A stretch of DNA of 64,000 nucleotides from Myxococcales bacterium (GTDB taxonomy: Bacteria; Myxococcota_A; Polyangia; Polyangiales; Polyangiaceae), in the NCBI GenBank assembly GCA_025355005.1, contig JANXLV010000029.1:1-64000 (forward strand), in the 5' to 3' direction. Below are positions 14,555 to 23,449 of this stretch, one piece after another (position 1 is the stretch's first letter; every line of letters begins with the position of its first letter). Both the position numbers and the translations under genes were made by a program. The notes beneath the pieces are model-generated. The model did not search any database, was not told where the DNA came from, and saw nothing but the letters and a program-made list of their open reading frames with translations.

Positions 14555-17209
14555 TCACCGGCCACGAAAATCGTTGCCGTCGCCCAGGTCGGTGTTGCTG
14601 CCCTCGTCGCCTTCGCGTGCCTCTGCCCTGCGCGGCATCTGGCCCTCGGCCTCACGTAGCCGCTCGGCGATCTCGATGATGCGGCGCTCGACGCGACCGA
14701 AGACGCTGTGCGCGGGGAAGCGACCAGTCGCGTCGCGTTCGCCAGCGGGGACGCCCGTGAGCACCTCGATGCCCTGCGCGACCGTCTCGACCGCGTAGAG
14801 ATGGAAGCGCTTGTCGCGGATCGCCTTCGCGACGTCCTCGCGCAGCACGAGATGGCGCAGGTTCGGCTTGGGCATGAGCACGCCCTGACTGCCGTTCAAG
14901 CCGCGCGCGGCGCAGAGATCGAAGAACCCTTCGATCTTCGCGCAGAGCCCGCCGATCGTCTGGATCTCGCCGAGCTGGTTCACGCTGCCGGTCACCGCCA
15001 CGCCCTGATCGATGGGCAGGTCGGCGAGCGCCGACAGGACGCAATACAGCTCGGACGAGGACGCGCTGTCGCCGTCGATCTCTCCGTAGCTCTGCTCGAA
15101 GGCGATCTGCGCGCGCAGGCTGAGCGGGCGCTCCTGGCCGAACATCCGGCCCAGGTAGCCGCGGAGGATCGCCACGCCCTTCGCGTGGATGGAGCCGCCG
15201 AGCTGCGCTTCGCGCTCCACGTCCACGATGCCTTCGCGTCCAAGCGCGACGACCGCGGTGATGCGCATGGGCTGACCGAACTCCACGTCACCCGCGGAGT
15301 AGACGGAGAGCCCGTTGAGCACGCCGACGCGTGCGCCTTGGGTGTCGAGCGCGAGATCTCCGCGAAGCGACATGTCCCGGATCTGTCGCTCCGCCGCGCC
15401 GGTGCGATCACGGCGCTCGCGCCATGCCGTCTCGATATCCTCTTTGGTGACGGAACCGGCGGACCCCTCCTCGCCCGCGCGGACGGCGGCGAGCGCGCTC
15501 CCGAAAGCGGCTGTCTCCTCCAGCGGCGTGAGCGAGAGCGAGAGCTTCTCCTTGTCACCCGCGAGGCGCGTGGACAGATCCAGCAGACGCGCGCGTGCCT
15601 TGCGGTCGAAGTTGCCCCAGCCGCGCTCGCCGGCCATCTGCATCAGGTACGAGTCCAGCGCGACGAGGCGCTCCTTGGTGCGGGGGATGGAGGACTCCAC
15701 CTCGACCTTCACGCGGAACAGAGCGGCAAAATCCGGGTCTGCGTCGAGCAGCGCCGCATACAGATCCGGCGTGCCCACCAGCACGACGCGCACGCGGATC
15801 GGCACGCTCTTCGGACGCAGCGTGGTCGCATACAGCCCGAGCGGGCCGAGCGGGTCCTCCGCGCCGACCTGGCGCTCGCGCAGCACGCGCTTCATCCGCT
15901 CCCAGATGATCGGGTCCGCCATGAGGTCGGCTGCGCGCACGACCAGCACGCCGCCAGAGGCGCGATGGAGCACGCCCGGCCGGATGCGCGTGAAGTCCGT
16001 GAGGAGCGCACCGAAACGCGCGCGCCGCTCCAGGTACCCGAAGAGGTTTGGATACGTGGGGTTCGTCTCGTAGATGACGGGAGGCGCGGAGCCCTCGGGA
16101 TGTGCGATGAGCAGGTTCACCTTGAACCGCTGCAGGCGCGTCGCATGCTCCGGATCGTGATCCGGGGTGTCCTCTCCCTCGCCGCCGCCCTGCTGCTTGC
16201 CGTCCGGCTCCTGCGGGACCAGATCTTCCCAGCCCTCCACGAGCGCACTGCGCACGGAGACCAGGTAGCGCTGGACCTCGTCGCCCAGCTTTCCGAACTT
16301 GGCGACGATGTCCTTCATCGCGCGATCGATCAGGCGCTCCGCGGCCTTGCGCATGGCCTCGTTGCGAGCCGCCGAGAACTTCGCGCTCTCCTCCCGGACC
16401 AGATCGGCGGCGCGCTCCACCTCTTGCGTGAGCTTGTCCTCCGCCTCCGACAGCGCACGCTTCGTGGACTCATCGAGGACCTCGAACTGCTCGGGAGAAA
16501 GCGGCTTTCCGTGCAGCACCGGGAACGTCTGCATCCCACCTTGGGGGTTGTTCCTGATGCCGAAGCCAAGGCTCTTGGCCGCGACCTCGATCCCGGTGAT
16601 GAGGTCCTTGCTCTTCGCTTCCAGTGCCCGCGAGAGCTTTCGCTGTGCGCGCTGCACCTCGTCGGTGTGGGCCACCTCGGGCATCGTCTCCTTCAGCGCG
16701 GTGATGAGGCCGTCCATGACCTGCACGAGCAGCGGTCCGACGCCCGCGGGCAGCAGGATCGGGCGCGGGGCCTCCGGGTGCTCGAAATCGTGGACGTAGA
16801 TGATGTCGTCGGGTGGGCTCTGGCCCGCCACGAACGCCTCCGCGAACCTGCGGATGTCATCCTCGATCATCACCTCGGGCGCAGCGGCGACGAACACATG
16901 AAAGCTTGGCTCGCGGGACGCGAGGCCGAGCGAGAGGGCACGACGCGCGACGTTCCCGACCATGTCGAAGAGCCCGGGGCTCTCCTTCGGTTTCTCGGGT
17001 AACAGCGCGGGATCCGTGTTGAAGAGCACGGCCTCGTCCGAAACGCGGAACGCGGCGCGCGCCAGGCTCTGCGTGTTCGGATCGCTCCAGGCCCGGACGT
17101 TGTCGTCCGTGAGGGACTCCTTCGGCGCGATCAGGGTCGGCTTGCTCGCCCTGCTCTTGGGCTTGGAACCAAGGGCAGTGGTGGACGGCGTGGGTCGGCG
17201 CTGGGACAT
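14555..17209 (-). CDS. Lon-family (S16) protease with degenerate ATPase region (LonC-like)
   Basis: Cytoplasmic serine protease of 884 residues in the Lon/AAA_32 group. The C-terminal S16 domain is intact: S715 in GDSAS and K758 in GLCAKIEG, 43 residues apart as in E. coli Lon (S679/K722). The ATPase region keeps the family fold (VYVHDFEHPEAPRP, HRASGGVLVVRAADLM), but the segment that should be a P-loop (residues about 106-118, HVFVAAAPEVMIEDD) has no GxxGxGKT, and the Walker B acidic residue is Arg (VVRAADL). This resembles the ATP-independent LonC type known from Meiothermus. A Glu/Lys-rich coiled coil lies at about 250-310. The start is supported by AGGA upstream. It is the first gene of the minus-strand unit with hisC. 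Confidence 0.88.
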   Translation of the reverse strand: MSQRRPTPSTTALGSKPKSRASKPTLIAPKESLTDDNVRAWSDPNTQSLARAAFRVSDEAVLFNTDPALLPEKPKESPGLFDMVGNVARRALSLGLASREPSFHVFVAAAPEVMIEDDIRRFAEAFVAGQSPPDDIIYVHDFEHPEAPRPILLPAGVGPLLVQVMDGLITALKETMPEVAHTDEVQRAQRKLSRALEAKSKDLITGIEVAAKSLGFGIRNNPQGGMQTFPVLHGKPLSPEQFEVLDESTKRALSEAEDKLTQEVERAADLVREESAKFSAARNEAMRKAAERLIDRAMKDIVAKFGKLGDEVQRYLVSVRSALVEGWEDLVPQEPDGKQQGGGEGEDTPDHDPEHATRLQRFKVNLLIAHPEGSAPPVIYETNPTYPNLFGYLERRARFGALLTDFTRIRPGVLHRASGGVLVVRAADLMADPIIWERMKRVLRERQVGAEDPLGPLGLYATTLRPKSVPIRVRVVLVGTPDLYAALLDADPDFAALFRVKVEVESSIPRTKERLVALDSYLMQMAGERGWGNFDRKARARLLDLSTRLAGDKEKLSLSLTPLEETAAFGSALAAVRAGEEGSAGSVTKEDIETAWRERRDRTGAAERQIRDMSLRGDLALDTQGARVGVLNGLSVYSAGDVEFGQPMRITAVVALGREGIVDVEREAQLGGSIHAKGVAILRGYLGRMFGQERPLSLRAQIAFEQSYGEIDGDSASSSELYCVLSALADLPIDQGVAVTGSVNQLGEIQTIGGLCAKIEGFFDLCAARGLNGSQGVLMPKPNLRHLVLREDVAKAIRDKRFHLYAVETVAQGIEVLTGVPAGERDATGRFPAHSVFGRVERRIIEIAERLREAEGQMPRRAEAREGDEGSNTDLGDGNDFRGR

Positions 17210-17351
17210 GTCTTCCTGGGTGGACCTCTCCTCTCAAGGCTAGCGCGCTTGCGGCTGGAATGTCATCAGGCCGGATCGCGGGGAAAACGTGCCCAGAGAA
17301 ACTTCTACTGTCCGTCCGCAGCGAGCCGGGATAGATTTGGAACCTGATCTG

Positions 17352-19316
17352 ATGGCACGCCTGATCCTGGCAACCGCTGAAGGCACTCAAGCGATCGAGC
17401 TGCGGCCGATCAATAGCCTCGGTCGTCACCCGAACAACTCGATCCAGCTGCTCGACAAGATCGTCTCGAAGGAGCACTGCATCCTGGAGCAGCGCGATGG
17501 CGGCTTCGTCCTTCGCGACCTCGGGAGCTTGAACGGCACGTACATCAACGGTGAGCGCGTCCGCGGTGAGCAGATGATGCGACACGGCGACGAGATCGCT
17601 CTCGGCTCCACGCGCGCTCGCTACGACGACGGCTCCGGTCTTGGCGTCGAGCTGCCGGCGATGGGCCCTGGCGCCGTCCACAACGCGGGGCCGATGCAGC
17701 CCATGCAGCCCGGGGGCATGCAGCAGGGTGGTCAACCCGCAGCGCCGCAGTCGAACTGGCGCCCGCCGGTACCCGCTTCGCAGGTACAGCCGCAAGGTCA
17801 GGGCGCCCAGGGGCGCATGGCATCCGCGCACCCGCCGCCTCCTTCTGCGATCAACCAGGGACAACCCGGTCCCGGCCAGCCGATGTCTCGTGCAGGTGGG
17901 CCGCCCGGAGGCACGCAGCCGTTCGGGGGCTTCAATCAGCCGCCGCCCGGCGCGCCGGGATTCCAGCAAGGAGGCCCGGGTGGGCAGCCGCCCGCTCATC
18001 CGCACGGACGCCCGCCGAGCCTGTCGGGAACGCGCGTTGATGTGCTCGACTCGGCGCGCGCGATCGGCGCGCAGATCGCGGCGCAGACAAAGGGCTTCCC
18101 AGCGTTCGAACAGATCAAGAACGACCCCGTGCAGCTCCGCGCGGACTACGAGCGCCTCCGCGTCACGTGGGAGCTCTCTCGCGACATCGGCCTCGAGCGC
18201 GAGCTCGAGCCGCTGCTGCAGAAGATCCTGAAGGCGCTCTTCAAGTTCGTGAACGCTGACCGCGGCGTCATTCTCCTCCGCGAGGGGACAGGCGAGCTGC
18301 TCCCGCGCTGCGCAAATCGGCGCGACGGTACGGATGCGCCCATCCAGGTGAGCTCCACGATCCTGAGCCACGTCGTGAAGGAGAAGGCCGCAGTGCTCAC
18401 GCACGACGCCGCCATGGACTTCGCGGCGTCCAAGGGAAAATCGATGATCCTGAACCGGATCTCGAGCGCGATCGTCGTTCCGCTTTGTCACGAGGACGAA
18501 GTGCTCGGCGCGATCTGGCTCGACTCCGAGTCGCTCGCTCAGTTTCAGCAAAAAGATCTGGAGCTGATCAACGCCGTCGCCAACCAGGCCGCGATGTTCA
18601 TCGAGAACACGCTCCTCGCGAAGAAGGTCGAACAAGAGATCGTCACGCGCGAGCGCTTCAGCCGCCTCCTTTCGCCGAACGTCGCGGAGCAAGTAATCTC
18701 CGGCAAGCTCGAGGTGAAGAAGGGCGGCATCTACGTCCAGGAGTGCACGGTCTTCAACAGCGACATCCGCGGCTTCACGCGCATGAGCGAGGGCGCCGCA
18801 GCCGGCTTCGTCCTCGACCTGCTGAACGAGTACTTCGAGCTCATGGTCGAGCAGGTGTTCAAGTACGAAGGCACGCTCGACAAGTTCATGGGCGACGGCA
18901 TCATGGCGTTCTGGGGCGCGCCCGCCGCGCATCCCGATGATCCGCTCCGCAGCGTGCAGTCCGCGCTCGACCAGATGGACGTCCTCGGAAAATTCAATCG
19001 CAAGCGCATCGAGCAGGGTCAGCCCGCGCTGGCCATCGGCATGGGCATCCACACCGGCCCGCTGGTCTCCGGCTACGTCGGCAGCAGCAAGGCGCTCAGC
19101 TACACTGTCATCGGCGACACCGCGAACACGAGCGCGCGCCTCTGCGGCATCGCGCTCGCGGGTCAGATCATCATCAGCGAGACCACGCACGCGCGCCTCG
19201 GCAATCGATTCGATTGTGAGGAGCTCCCCGCCGCGGCCCTCAAGGGCAAAGAGAAGCCGCTCCGCATCTTCAACGTGAAGAAGGAAAAGGTCAGCGCCGT
19301 CGCCAAAGTCGGGTGA
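17352..19316 (+). CDS. FHA-GAF class III adenylate cyclase
   Basis: Signalling protein of 654 residues. An N-terminal FHA domain (about 5-90) shows the phosphothreonine-binding marks LGRHPNNSI, SKEH and LNGTYINGERV. A Pro/Gln/Gly-rich linker follows to about 220, then a GAF domain (about 240-390, NADRGVILLREGTGELLPR) and a class III cyclase domain (about 455-615). Metal-binding Asp residues are D471 (FNSDIRGFT) and D515; the purine-specifying Lys is K511 (KFMGD). YTVIGDTANTSARL supplies the Thr, Asn and Arg of an adenylate cyclase, so all catalytic residues are present and the product should be cAMP. The ATG at 17352 is preferred to 17289 because MARLILAT begins the FHA strand directly. The protein is likely soluble and may be recruited by a phosphorylated kinase substrate. 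Confidence 0.93.
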   Translation: MARLILATAEGTQAIELRPINSLGRHPNNSIQLLDKIVSKEHCILEQRDGGFVLRDLGSLNGTYINGERVRGEQMMRHGDEIALGSTRARYDDGSGLGVELPAMGPGAVHNAGPMQPMQPGGMQQGGQPAAPQSNWRPPVPASQVQPQGQGAQGRMASAHPPPPSAINQGQPGPGQPMSRAGGPPGGTQPFGGFNQPPPGAPGFQQGGPGGQPPAHPHGRPPSLSGTRVDVLDSARAIGAQIAAQTKGFPAFEQIKNDPVQLRADYERLRVTWELSRDIGLERELEPLLQKILKALFKFVNADRGVILLREGTGELLPRCANRRDGTDAPIQVSSTILSHVVKEKAAVLTHDAAMDFAASKGKSMILNRISSAIVVPLCHEDEVLGAIWLDSESLAQFQQKDLELINAVANQAAMFIENTLLAKKVEQEIVTRERFSRLLSPNVAEQVISGKLEVKKGGIYVQECTVFNSDIRGFTRMSEGAAAGFVLDLLNEYFELMVEQVFKYEGTLDKFMGDGIMAFWGAPAAHPDDPLRSVQSALDQMDVLGKFNRKRIEQGQPALAIGMGIHTGPLVSGYVGSSKALSYTVIGDTANTSARLCGIALAGQIIISETTHARLGNRFDCEELPAAALKGKEKPLRIFNVKKEKVSAVAKVG

Positions 19317-19377
19317 CAAGTTCGCTCAAGCGGCGCTGGCCTGGAGAGAGGAGCAGCCCTTGTGCTAGGGGTGAAGC

Positions 19378-20334
19378 GTGGCGTCGTACGTTCTTCCGTT
19401 CGAAAAACCCGTCGTCGAGCTCGTGACCCGCGTACGCGAGCTGCGTGAGCTCGCCGAGAGTGACCGTCAGTACCTCCCCGAGCTGCGGAAGCTCGAGGAG
19501 AAGACGTCCAAGGTCGCGCGCGAGCTCTTCGCCGAGCTCGACCCCTGGCAGAAGGTGCAGCTCTCACGGCACCCGAACCGGCCGTACACGATGGACTACG
19601 TGCCGTACCTGTTCCAGGACTTCCAGGAGCTCCACGGCGACCGTCGCTTCGCGGACGATGCAGCGCTCGTGTGCGGTGTTGCACGCTATCGCGGAAAGAG
19701 CGTCGTGCTCGTCGGTCACCAGAAGGGGCGCGGCGCGAAGGACAACGTGAAGCGCAACTTCGGCATGCCGCATCCCGAGGGCTACCGGAAGGCGCAGCGC
19801 ATGTACGAGCTCGCGAGCCGCTTCTCGTTGCCCATCCTCACCTTCATCGACACGCCCGGCGCATACCCCGGGCTCGGCGCGGAGGAGCGCGGTCAGAGCG
19901 AGGCGATCGGTTCGTGCCTCGCGGCGATGTCACGTGCGCGCGTCCCCGTGATCGCCACCATCATCGGCGAGGGCGGCTCTGGCGGAGCGCTGGCGCTTGG
20001 CGTCGCGAACCGCGTCCACGTGCTCGAGTACGGCACCTACAGCGTCATCTCGCCAGAGGGCTGCGCTTCCATCCTCTGGAAGGACGGCTCCAAGGCCGAC
20101 GTGGCTGCCAAGAGCCTGCGCATCACGGCCGCGGATCTCCATGATCTCGGCATCGTCGAGCGCATCGTCGAGGAGCCGCCGGGCGGCGCGCATCAGGACA
20201 CCGCTCAAGCGGCAAAGTTTATCGACGAGGCGCTCAACGCCGCGCTCACGGAGCTGTCGATGAAGTCGGCGGACGAGCTGGTCACGCAGCGCTACGACCG
20301 CTTCCGCGTGCTCGGCGCGATCACCTCGGCGTGA
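19378..20334 (+). CDS. accA: Acetyl-CoA carboxylase carboxyltransferase subunit alpha
   Basis: Alpha subunit of the carboxyltransferase half of acetyl-CoA carboxylase, 318 residues, which moves the carboxyl group from biotin to acetyl-CoA to make malonyl-CoA for fatty acid synthesis. Family marks are DPWQKVQLSRHPNRPYTMDY, FQELHGDRRFADDAALV, GHQKGRGAKDN, FIDTPGAYPGLGAEERGQ and EGGSGGALALG. The start is GTG with AGGGG about six bases upstream. The partner accD is not in the window. A zinc-ribbon gene follows after 13 bases and is probably co-transcribed. Confidence 0.96.
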   Translation: MASYVLPFEKPVVELVTRVRELRELAESDRQYLPELRKLEEKTSKVARELFAELDPWQKVQLSRHPNRPYTMDYVPYLFQDFQELHGDRRFADDAALVCGVARYRGKSVVLVGHQKGRGAKDNVKRNFGMPHPEGYRKAQRMYELASRFSLPILTFIDTPGAYPGLGAEERGQSEAIGSCLAAMSRARVPVIATIIGEGGSGGALALGVANRVHVLEYGTYSVISPEGCASILWKDGSKADVAAKSLRITAADLHDLGIVERIVEEPPGGAHQDTAQAAKFIDEALNAALTELSMKSADELVTQRYDRFRVLGAITSA

Positions 20335-20347
20335 GCGCGCGACCGAC

Positions 20348-20938
20348 GTGAACTACCGCACACCCGGCCAGCGCTTCGGCCAGCATGGCGGCAATCCCAC
20401 GCACCTCGTGTGCCCGCGCGGCCACGGCATGCTCGCGGAGAAGGAGGTCGCGCCAGGCCTCACGCTCGCCTTCTGCTCCGAGTGTGGCGGCGTGTTCGCT
20501 CCGCGTGGCGCGTTCTTCCGCCTTCGCAATGTCGAGGAGCACGACGTGGCGGTCTTCACCGCTTGGCTCTCCGAGCTCACACCCCATCCCGAGCCCGCCG
20601 GACGCGCGCGTTGTCCGAGCTGCGCAGAGCCGATGGATCGCATGACCGCGCTCCAGCGCGACGAGGGCATCGCGCTCGACACGTGCTTCACGCACGGCAT
20701 CTGGTTCGACGGGGGGGAGCTGGAAGCAGCACGCGCCCACGAGACCGTCATCCCCCATCCGCTGTCCAAGGTCGACGAGGCGCGCCTCATGGGCCTGCTG
20801 CACGGTCCCGCGCCGAGCACCCTGGACACCCTGTCTCTCCCCCACGTCCGTGTCCGACAGCTGCCGGCTGACCAAGCAGAGCACGGCTTCCTGTGGTGGC
20901 TGTTAGATCTCTTCTCCGACGCCGGCGCCGGCGAATGA
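20348..20938 (+). CDS. TFIIB-type zinc-ribbon protein (two ribbons)
   Basis: A 196-residue protein with two zf-TFIIB-like ribbons. The first has CxxG-type ligands plus CSECGGVF (residues about 20-55). The second has CPSCAEPMDRM, then DTCFTHGIWFDGGELE (about 85-125), the typical ending of this family. The C-terminus is short and partly hydrophobic (FLWWLLDLF). GTG start, 13 bases after accA. Function is unknown; such proteins are often annotated only as zf-TFIIB-containing. A second protein of the same architecture lies at 48750-49301. Confidence 0.82.
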   Translation: MNYRTPGQRFGQHGGNPTHLVCPRGHGMLAEKEVAPGLTLAFCSECGGVFAPRGAFFRLRNVEEHDVAVFTAWLSELTPHPEPAGRARCPSCAEPMDRMTALQRDEGIALDTCFTHGIWFDGGELEAARAHETVIPHPLSKVDEARLMGLLHGPAPSTLDTLSLPHVRVRQLPADQAEHGFLWWLLDLFSDAGAGE

Positions 20939-21100
20939 GACGGGACAAATAAAACGCAGCAACTCCGGGCCTTTGACGCCGTCTCAAGTGAGACATCTTG
21001 CGCGATGTAGGGACATATCCTACTGAACGTGCGAGCTGAAGCGAGAAAAGACCACATCGTAGCCGCGCCCCCCACCTTTACGTGCTACGGACGGGCGTTC
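20939..21100. promoter_or_regulatory. Intergenic region with two inverted repeats upstream of SDR gene
   Basis: Between the zinc-ribbon gene and the SDR gene lie two short inverted repeats. GTCTCA-AG-TGAGAC at 20981-20994 is a perfect six-base pair of arms. GTAGG-N7-CCTAC at 21007-21023 is a second. They are about 105 and 80 bases upstream of the SDR start. They could be operator sites of the SDR-kinase unit. No regulator gene lies next to them, so this remains a guess. Confidence 0.3.
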
Positions 21101-21877
21101 ATGTCAGCGGTCATCAATCTCGAAGGCAAGGTCGCGATCGTCACGGGTGGAAGCCGTGGCATCGGCGAGGAGATCGCGCGAACGTTCGCCGCACACGGCG
21201 CGAAGGTCGTGATCGCTGCCCGCAAGATCGACAGCCTGGCCAGTGTCGCCGCCTCCATCGGTCCGAACGTGCACGCCATCGCCGCGCACACCGGCAAGGA
21301 AGAGGACTGCGCGCGTCTCGTCACGGAGACCGTAGCGAAGTTCGGCAAGGTCGACGTCCTGGTGAACAACGCGGCAACGAACCCGTACTTCGGCCCGTTC
21401 CTCGACATCGACATGGGCGCCTGGGACAAGACGTTCGAGGTGAACGTGAAGGGCTATTTCTGGCTCACGCGCGAGGTGGTGAAGCATCTGCGCTCGCGCA
21501 ACGCGACCGGTGGCAGCATCGTCAACATCGCGAGCGTCGCAGGCCTCATGGCCAGCCCGGCGCAGGGCGTCTACGCCATGACGAAGGCTGCGATCATCTC
21601 CATGACGAAGACGCTCGCGTACGAGCTCGCCGGCGGCGCCGGCATCGGCAATGCGGTGCGCGTGAACGCGATCGCGCCTGGATTCATCGATACGAAGTTC
21701 GCGGGGGCCATCTTGAAAAATGAGTCTCTTCTGAACGAAGTGCTGGCACGCACTCCGATGAAGCGCTACGGCGTTCCCCACGAAATCGCTGGGGGAGCTC
21801 TGTACCTGGCGAGTGATGCGGCCAGTTTCTTGACTGGGCACACGCTCGTCATTGATGGTGGGATGACGGTTTCATAG
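21101..21877 (+). CDS. SDR-family NAD(P)-dependent oxidoreductase
   Basis: Short-chain dehydrogenase/reductase of 258 residues. It has the cofactor motif TGGSRGIG (15-22), NNAATNP, and the catalytic S145, Y158 and K162 (YAMTK). The spacing Ser-13-Tyr-4-Lys is classical. The C-terminal block YLASDAASFLTGHTLVIDGGM is typical of FabG-like and alcohol-type SDRs. The substrate cannot be read from the sequence. The start at 21101 is favoured over the upstream ATG at 21029, which would add 24 residues before the Rossmann fold. The stop is followed directly by the ATG of a Ser/Thr kinase, so the two are co-transcribed. Confidence 0.9.
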   Translation: MSAVINLEGKVAIVTGGSRGIGEEIARTFAAHGAKVVIAARKIDSLASVAASIGPNVHAIAAHTGKEEDCARLVTETVAKFGKVDVLVNNAATNPYFGPFLDIDMGAWDKTFEVNVKGYFWLTREVVKHLRSRNATGGSIVNIASVAGLMASPAQGVYAMTKAAIISMTKTLAYELAGGAGIGNAVRVNAIAPGFIDTKFAGAILKNESLLNEVLARTPMKRYGVPHEIAGGALYLASDAASFLTGHTLVIDGGMTVS

Positions 21878-23440
21878 ATGCAGTCGGGAAAGGTCGTCGC
21901 AGGCAAATATCGCCTCAATCAGCTACTCGGAACGGGTGGTATGGCGGAGGTGTGGTCTGCGACCAACGTGATGACGGATCGCCAGTTCGCGATCAAGTTC
22001 ATGAACCCCGAGGTCACGAAGTCCAAGGAGGCGGCTGCCCGCTTCATGAAGGAGGCGAAGGTCTCCGCGCGGATCGACCACCCCAACGTCATCGACGTCA
22101 TCGACGTGGGTCAGACGGACGACGGCGCGCTCTTCATGGTGATGGAGCTCCTCACTGGCGTCACGCTCGAGGTCGCGATCCGCAGGCAGCAGCCGCCCAT
22201 GAGCCTGCACGAGTTCGCGTTCGTGATGGTCGAGGTCGCACGCGCGCTTGCTGCCGCGCATCGCGCCGGCGTCGTGCACCGCGATCTCAAGCCCACGAAC
22301 ATCTTTCTGCACAAGGACAAGAGCGGCGCGGCCGTCCCCAAGCTGCTCGACTTCGGCGTCAGCAAGTTCCTGGAAGAAGATCACAATAGCGGCCTCACCA
22401 TGGCCGGGACCGTGCTCGGCTCGCCCCTCTACATGAGCCCGGAGCAGGCGCGCGGTGACGTCCAGATCGACCACCGCAGCGACATCTTCGCGTTCGGCGC
22501 GATCATGTTCGAGGCGCTTTCGGGCGCACGCGCCTTCGATGCGCCGAACTTCAACGCGCTCATCGTGAACATCGCCACGAAGCAGCCGAAGGACATCGAC
22601 GTCGTCGCGCCGATGATGCCGGAGTCGCTCCGCGAGATCGTGAAGCTCTGTCTCGAGACCGACCGCAACCGCCGCGCGCCCAACCTGGACGCCGTTGGAG
22701 AGATGCTCTTCGCCGCGCTCCCGGGTCTGGCAGAGAGCCCGATGCGACTGCCCGCGCCGCGCACGCTCCTCTCCGGTCACGATCCGGACGCGACGAACGC
22801 GTTGCCGGTGGTGCGGCCGAGTGATCGTCCGCCGCCCGCGCCCGTGAATAGCAACCCGCCCATGGGCCCGCCCATGAGCGGCAGCGGCGCGACGAATGGC
22901 ATGAATTCTTCGCCCCCGCCGGGCTACGCGCATCCGTGGCAGACGCCGGCGTTCGCATCCACGACGTTCTCGCGCAAGAAGCAGCAGGCGCTCGTGTGGG
23001 GCATCGCCGGCGGCGCGATGATCTTCGTTTTCCTCGTGGTCGCCTTCGTGACGATCGCGATCCGCAGCCGCGGCGTCGGCGCGGGCAACGCCATCGCATC
23101 GAGCCCCCCGCTCCCGGCCGCCACCGTCATCGGCCAGGCGACGCCCAAGACATCCTCCGACCCGCCGACGATCGACATCAACGCGCTCCCGGTGGCGAAC
23201 CAGCCGCTGAGCCCGGTGAGCAAGGGCATGGGGCGCCTCTTCATTGGCTCGTCCGCAGGATGGTGCGCCATCTCCGTCGACGGCAACAAGAAGGGTCCCA
23301 CTCCCCTCCCCGCGATCGACGTCCCGACGGGGCCGCACCAGCTGCGCTGCGAGCCGCCGAACGGGAAGCCCACACAGGTAGCGAACGTAATGGTGATGGA
23401 CGGTCAGACAGCGCGCTACTCGTTCAAGCTGGACGAGTAG
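21878..23440 (+). CDS. Ser/Thr protein kinase with TM helix and PEGA-like C-terminus
   Basis: Hanks-type membrane kinase of 520 residues. The kinase domain spans about 11-275: glycine loop LLGTGGMAEV, ATP-binding K40, catalytic loop HRDLKPTN with D136, DFG, and the activation segment GSPLYMSPEQARG, all intact. A Pro-rich linker leads to one transmembrane helix (about 370-393, ALVWGIAGGAMIFVFLVVAFV), and an extracytoplasmic PEGA-like domain ends the protein (GRLFIGSSAGWCAISVDGNKKG). It starts on the base after the SDR stop codon. It is likely to phosphorylate FHA-binding partners; candidates in the window are the FHA-cyclase and the double-FHA protein, an inference from shared biology only. 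Confidence 0.94.
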   Translation: MQSGKVVAGKYRLNQLLGTGGMAEVWSATNVMTDRQFAIKFMNPEVTKSKEAAARFMKEAKVSARIDHPNVIDVIDVGQTDDGALFMVMELLTGVTLEVAIRRQQPPMSLHEFAFVMVEVARALAAAHRAGVVHRDLKPTNIFLHKDKSGAAVPKLLDFGVSKFLEEDHNSGLTMAGTVLGSPLYMSPEQARGDVQIDHRSDIFAFGAIMFEALSGARAFDAPNFNALIVNIATKQPKDIDVVAPMMPESLREIVKLCLETDRNRRAPNLDAVGEMLFAALPGLAESPMRLPAPRTLLSGHDPDATNALPVVRPSDRPPPAPVNSNPPMGPPMSGSGATNGMNSSPPPGYAHPWQTPAFASTTFSRKKQQALVWGIAGGAMIFVFLVVAFVTIAIRSRGVGAGNAIASSPPLPAATVIGQATPKTSSDPPTIDINALPVANQPLSPVSKGMGRLFIGSSAGWCAISVDGNKKGPTPLPAIDVPTGPHQLRCEPPNGKPTQVANVMVMDGQTARYSFKLDE

Positions 23441-23449
23441 CCGTAGACC

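Noticed and set aside
14708-17002. Plus-strand frame of about 760 residues opposite the Lon-like gene
   Set aside because: Antisense to the S16 protease gene and without motifs; the minus strand shows clear conserved residues.
16857-19319. Minus-strand frame of about 820 residues opposite the FHA-GAF-cyclase gene
   Set aside because: It lies antisense to an intact multidomain protein and its end covers part of the Lon gene; no motif fits.
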